Shown piece by piece: positions 6,376 to 8,610 of a DNA stretch of 8,610 bases; positions within the stretch are counted from its first letter, which is position 1, and each line of letters opens with the position of its first letter. Made by a program: the position numbers and the translations under genes. Below the pieces are notes generated by a model, which saw only the letters and a program-made list of their open reading frames with translations, was not told the origin of the DNA and made no database searches. The DNA comes from Methylococcaceae bacterium (GTDB lineage Bacteria > Pseudomonadota > Gammaproteobacteria > Methylococcales > Methylomonadaceae), in NCBI GenBank assembly GCA_009925045.1, contig RFQK01000052.1, forward strand, positions 1 to 8,610, in the 5' to 3' direction.

Positions 6376-6452
6376 TTCAAGCCCGGTTGGCAATGCTGTT
6401 TTTTTGTTGAGATCCGCTCTCAGGCAGGCCGGATTTTTGGGGCTTGGCTTGA

Positions 6453-7277
6453 TTAAGCTTGTTTAATTGCCCATGCCAGATCAAGTGCTTGTCTGTTCGC
6501 CTTTACATCATGAACCCTAATAATTCTGGCTCCGGCCATGACGGCCAGGGCGGTAGTGGCGGCAGTGGTGATGCTAAGGTCATCTGGATCTGGGGTTTCC
6601 AGCAAGCTTTGCATAAATTTTTTACGACTGGCTCCGAGCAATACTGGGTATCCCTGATCACACAAGCGTTTTAGATGATTGATCAAGGCTAGGTCATGAT
6701 GGGCTTGTTTGCCAAAGCCAATACCGGGATCAAGAATAAGGCACTCTGGGGCAATACCTGCAGTGATGGCAGCATTGACTCGCTGCATTAAATGATTAAT
6801 CACGTCATCAACTACATGAGTGTAGTGGGGAGCATTTTGCATGGTTTGTGGCGTGCCTTGCATATGCATAAGAATGATTGGGCAATTTGCAGTCGCGGCA
6901 ACCTTTAAAATGTCTGGATCAGTTAATCCTGCGGAGACATCATTAATGATTGTTGCGCCCTCAGCCAGCGCCAGTCGGGCCACAGCACTGAGCCGAGTAT
7001 CGATGCTGATAGGAATGCTCGAGGATAAGTGTTTGCGTATTGCTTTGATGACGGGAATCACCCGGTGAATTTGTTGGCCGGAGGAGACGGAAATCGAGTA
7101 AGGACGAGTCGATTCGCCACCGATATCAATGATATCAGCCCCTTCTGCCAACATGCGTTCAGCATGCGCCAATGCCTTTTCTGGTGACTCATAACGTCCA
7201 CCATCGGAAAAACTGTCCGGAGTTACGTTAAGTATGCCCATCAATAAGGGTTTGCTGGCGATTTCAATCATAGTCAT
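6453..7277 (-). CDS. folP: Dihydropteroate synthase
   Basis: The enzyme condenses p-aminobenzoate with hydroxymethyl-dihydropterin pyrophosphate to make dihydropteroate in folate synthesis; it is the sulfonamide target. From ATG 7277 the protein has 274 residues, normal for the family. In that numbering signature one, LLMGILNVTPDSFSDGG, spans 11-27, and signature two, GADIIDIGGESTRP, 46-59. SIDTR at 91-95, INDVSAG at 111-117, DPGIGFGK at 183-190, GASRKKF at 215-221 and RVHDV at 254-258 are the pterin, phosphate and pABA binding elements. All key residues are present, so it should be active. A GTG one codon upstream and an ATG two codons downstream are alternative starts; no clear Shine-Dalgarno sequence decides. 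The usual gammaproteobacterial neighbours ftsH and glmM are absent on both sides. It is divergent from the Fic-like gene. Confidence 0.95.
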   Translation of the reverse strand: MTMIEIASKPLLMGILNVTPDSFSDGGRYESPEKALAHAERMLAEGADIIDIGGESTRPYSISVSSGQQIHRVIPVIKAIRKHLSSSIPISIDTRLSAVARLALAEGATIINDVSAGLTDPDILKVAATANCPIILMHMQGTPQTMQNAPHYTHVVDDVINHLMQRVNAAITAGIAPECLILDPGIGFGKQAHHDLALINHLKRLCDQGYPVLLGASRKKFMQSLLETPDPDDLSITTAATTALAVMAGARIIRVHDVKANRQALDLAWAIKQA

Positions 7278-7430
7278 CACTGATATAAGGACTCATAAAG
7301 CCAGAGAGCATAGCAAAAACTCATGTTTGATGTGTTTGGTCATAGAGAGAAATCAGCTTCCATGGTACAGTGCGCCACCCATAGTCTGTCCAGAACTGTT
7401 AAGTTCGCTGTTGCCAATTGTCAGAAATGC

Positions 7431-8610
7431 ATGAGTACTAAGCTATCAGAATATATGCCCTTGAGGAAATTGCGGACCGCCTTGGCGATTTTGCAAGGCA
7501 CCCGATTATTATCCAGTTTGTTACATGAGCAAGAGAGTACGGTTTCTCATGACCAAACTAAACGGGTAACCTATCTGACCGCACTGTTTACCCGTATTCA
7601 CAGGGAAATGTTTTTTGACTGGAAGGAACAAGTCAGCGCCGATCATTGGCCCGGCACCATGCTGGATCCCGACAAACGCAAAGGTTTTCGTGAGACTATC
7701 GAACGATTGGTTTTAGACGACGAGGATAATTGGGAAACCGCCATTTTTGATAATAACGGTTTTGTGATGCGTACCGAAGACATTGCAGAACGCTTGGCGG
7801 CTTTTTATCGCACCATGCGCAATATCCGGCCGTATTCTTACGGTAACCGGATTACCTTGGATTTTTTCATGTGTGCCTTGGGTAATTTGCCGGCCTTCCG
7901 GGCAGTTTATGAGTCAGGAATTGATTTCAGACGACTGGATGCTAAGGATGCCGTGGTTATGCATGATCTGGACAGTCAACACCGACAGTTAGCCAGAGCT
8001 TTTCGGCACGCCATGGATCCATCGCGCTGCCACAGTTTACAAAATCGGCCTAATGCCTATGGAAAGTGGCCTGAGAATCGTAAATTTTTATTGGGGATTC
8101 CATTTTTGTCTCATACCCTTGCCGACGGAACCGAGTGTTTGGTGACTGTTAACGGTGGTCTGGTGGCGTATGACAGTGTCGATGTGCAATCTCTAATCTC
8201 CGGGCAGCATTTTGCCGACCATCCGCTTAGCGCCTCTGAAAAAGTAATAGCTTATTTGCCAGGCACTGAAGATCTTCGCCAGGACGGAAAATCCAGTATT
8301 GATGCGATTCCCATCCGTGAGGATGGCGTGGCGCCATTGTTTGGTTTGGATGTGAATATTCTGACTGGTTTGCGTCCGCCCAGTCAGGCAGAGCTTTTAG
8401 ATTTATTAAAGTTATGCGCCGGAGAAACTGCCACTTTGTTTGTTCTGGCTGATAACGAGCCGCTTAAACAAAAAATGTTACAGGTTGCCAGTCATGAGTT
8501 ACGGATGGCTCGAACGGTAGAAATCGCCTTTCAACGTTTGACGGCGATTAATCACCGCTTACTGGAAGCGGTTGATACTATTTTTGAAGGCAAAACTGCG
8601 GTTGATCAGC
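7431..8610 (+). CDS. Large protein with a degenerate Fic-like core, 3' end outside the window
   Basis: An open frame of 393 codons runs to the window edge. The N-terminal half is helical. Residues 117-155 resemble the core of Fic-domain proteins (AMP or other nucleotide transferases): helix DIAERLAAFYRTMRN, then IRPYSYGNRIT at 132-142, then the helix LDFFMCAL at 143-150. Against the canonical HPFx(D/E)GNGR loop, proline, an aromatic residue and GN are kept. The catalytic His is Arg133, the acidic residue is Tyr137, and the second Gly-Arg is Arg140-Ile141. If the resemblance is real, canonical AMP transfer is unlikely. After about residue 160 I recognise nothing; the C-terminal visible part (350-385) is helical. 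No signal peptide, membrane segment or Walker A motif is seen. ATG 7431 has no Shine-Dalgarno sequence; an in-frame ATG at 7362 would add 23 residues. The assignment was made by eye. Confidence 0.7.
   Translation, partial: MSTKLSEYMPLRKLRTALAILQGTRLLSSLLHEQESTVSHDQTKRVTYLTALFTRIHREMFFDWKEQVSADHWPGTMLDPDKRKGFRETIERLVLDDEDNWETAIFDNNGFVMRTEDIAERLAAFYRTMRNIRPYSYGNRITLDFFMCALGNLPAFRAVYESGIDFRRLDAKDAVVMHDLDSQHRQLARAFRHAMDPSRCHSLQNRPNAYGKWPENRKFLLGIPFLSHTLADGTECLVTVNGGLVAYDSVDVQSLISGQHFADHPLSASEKVIAYLPGTEDLRQDGKSSIDAIPIREDGVAPLFGLDVNILTGLRPPSQAELLDLLKLCAGETATLFVLADNEPLKQKMLQVASHELRMARTVEIAFQRLTAINHRLLEAVDTIFEGKTAVDQ

Larger units (their letters stand above)
6133..6452. other. 320-bp AT-rich intergenic region after folP
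   Basis: I see no gene here. From about 6170 to 6310 the sequence is strongly AT-rich. A minus-strand TTGACA lies at 6256-6251, but no matching -10 sits at 16-18 bases. The folP-proximal part holds two inverted repeats (6309-6335 and 6344-6375) and a short ATCCG/CGGAT pair at 6412-6434. It probably combines the folP transcript end with the leader of the DUF3102-like gene. Confidence 0.55.

Noticed and set aside
6409..6438. Plus-strand ATCCG/CGGAT hairpin followed by TTTTT as an intrinsic terminator
   Set aside because: The stem is only five bases with a 13-base loop, and no plus-strand gene precedes it.
7431..8610. Zeta-toxin or other P-loop kinase identity for the Fic-like gene
   Set aside because: No Walker A motif is present in the 393 visible residues, so only the Fic-like resemblance can be supported.

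Overview
The window looks like chromosomal DNA of a gammaproteobacterium, of moderate GC and with ordinary housekeeping and envelope genes. The general style (an EpsC-type serine acetyltransferase, a split YeeE/YedE pair, MtfA, a YdcH-like small protein) would fit a methanotroph-like lineage. That placement is an impression from protein style and was not tested by a search. There is no rRNA, tRNA, CRISPR array, insertion sequence or recognisable prophage block.

Left part (1-2010), a sulfur-related divergent pair. Two overlapping minus-strand genes (462-878, then 29-472) encode the two halves of a YeeE/YedE-type membrane transporter for sulfur compounds. A reasonable promoter lies just upstream. 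Across a 229-bp intergenic region, a plus-strand gene (1108-2010) encodes serine O-acetyltransferase, the first committed step of cysteine synthesis. Sulfur import and the carbon acceptor for sulfide therefore sit back to back.

Middle part (2011-5322), envelope genes. A minus-strand NodT-type outer-membrane efflux lipoprotein (2011-3489) ends exactly against the stop codon of the acetyltransferase and has no inner-membrane pump or periplasmic adaptor beside it in this window. After a 335-bp non-coding stretch comes a plus-strand secreted beta-barrel protein of the DUF2490 type (3825-4571). Its 3' end overlaps by 11 bp the 3' end of a minus-strand MtfA-like zinc peptidase (4561-5322).

Right part (5351-8610). 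A strong intercistronic hairpin separates mtfA from a small coiled-coil YdcH/DUF465 gene (5394-5612). Next come a small protein resembling the C-terminal part of phage/plasmid DUF3102 (ParB-like) proteins (5743-6132), a 320-bp AT-rich gap with hairpins, and folP (6453-7277), which lacks its usual ftsH/glmM neighbours. Divergent from folP, a plus-strand gene (7431 to beyond the window edge) encodes a protein with a degenerate Fic-like core in which the catalytic histidine position appears to be arginine. This is the most unusual item in the window. I see no compelling evidence for a complete new multi-gene system; the Fic-like protein and the DUF3102-like remnant are the best leads.
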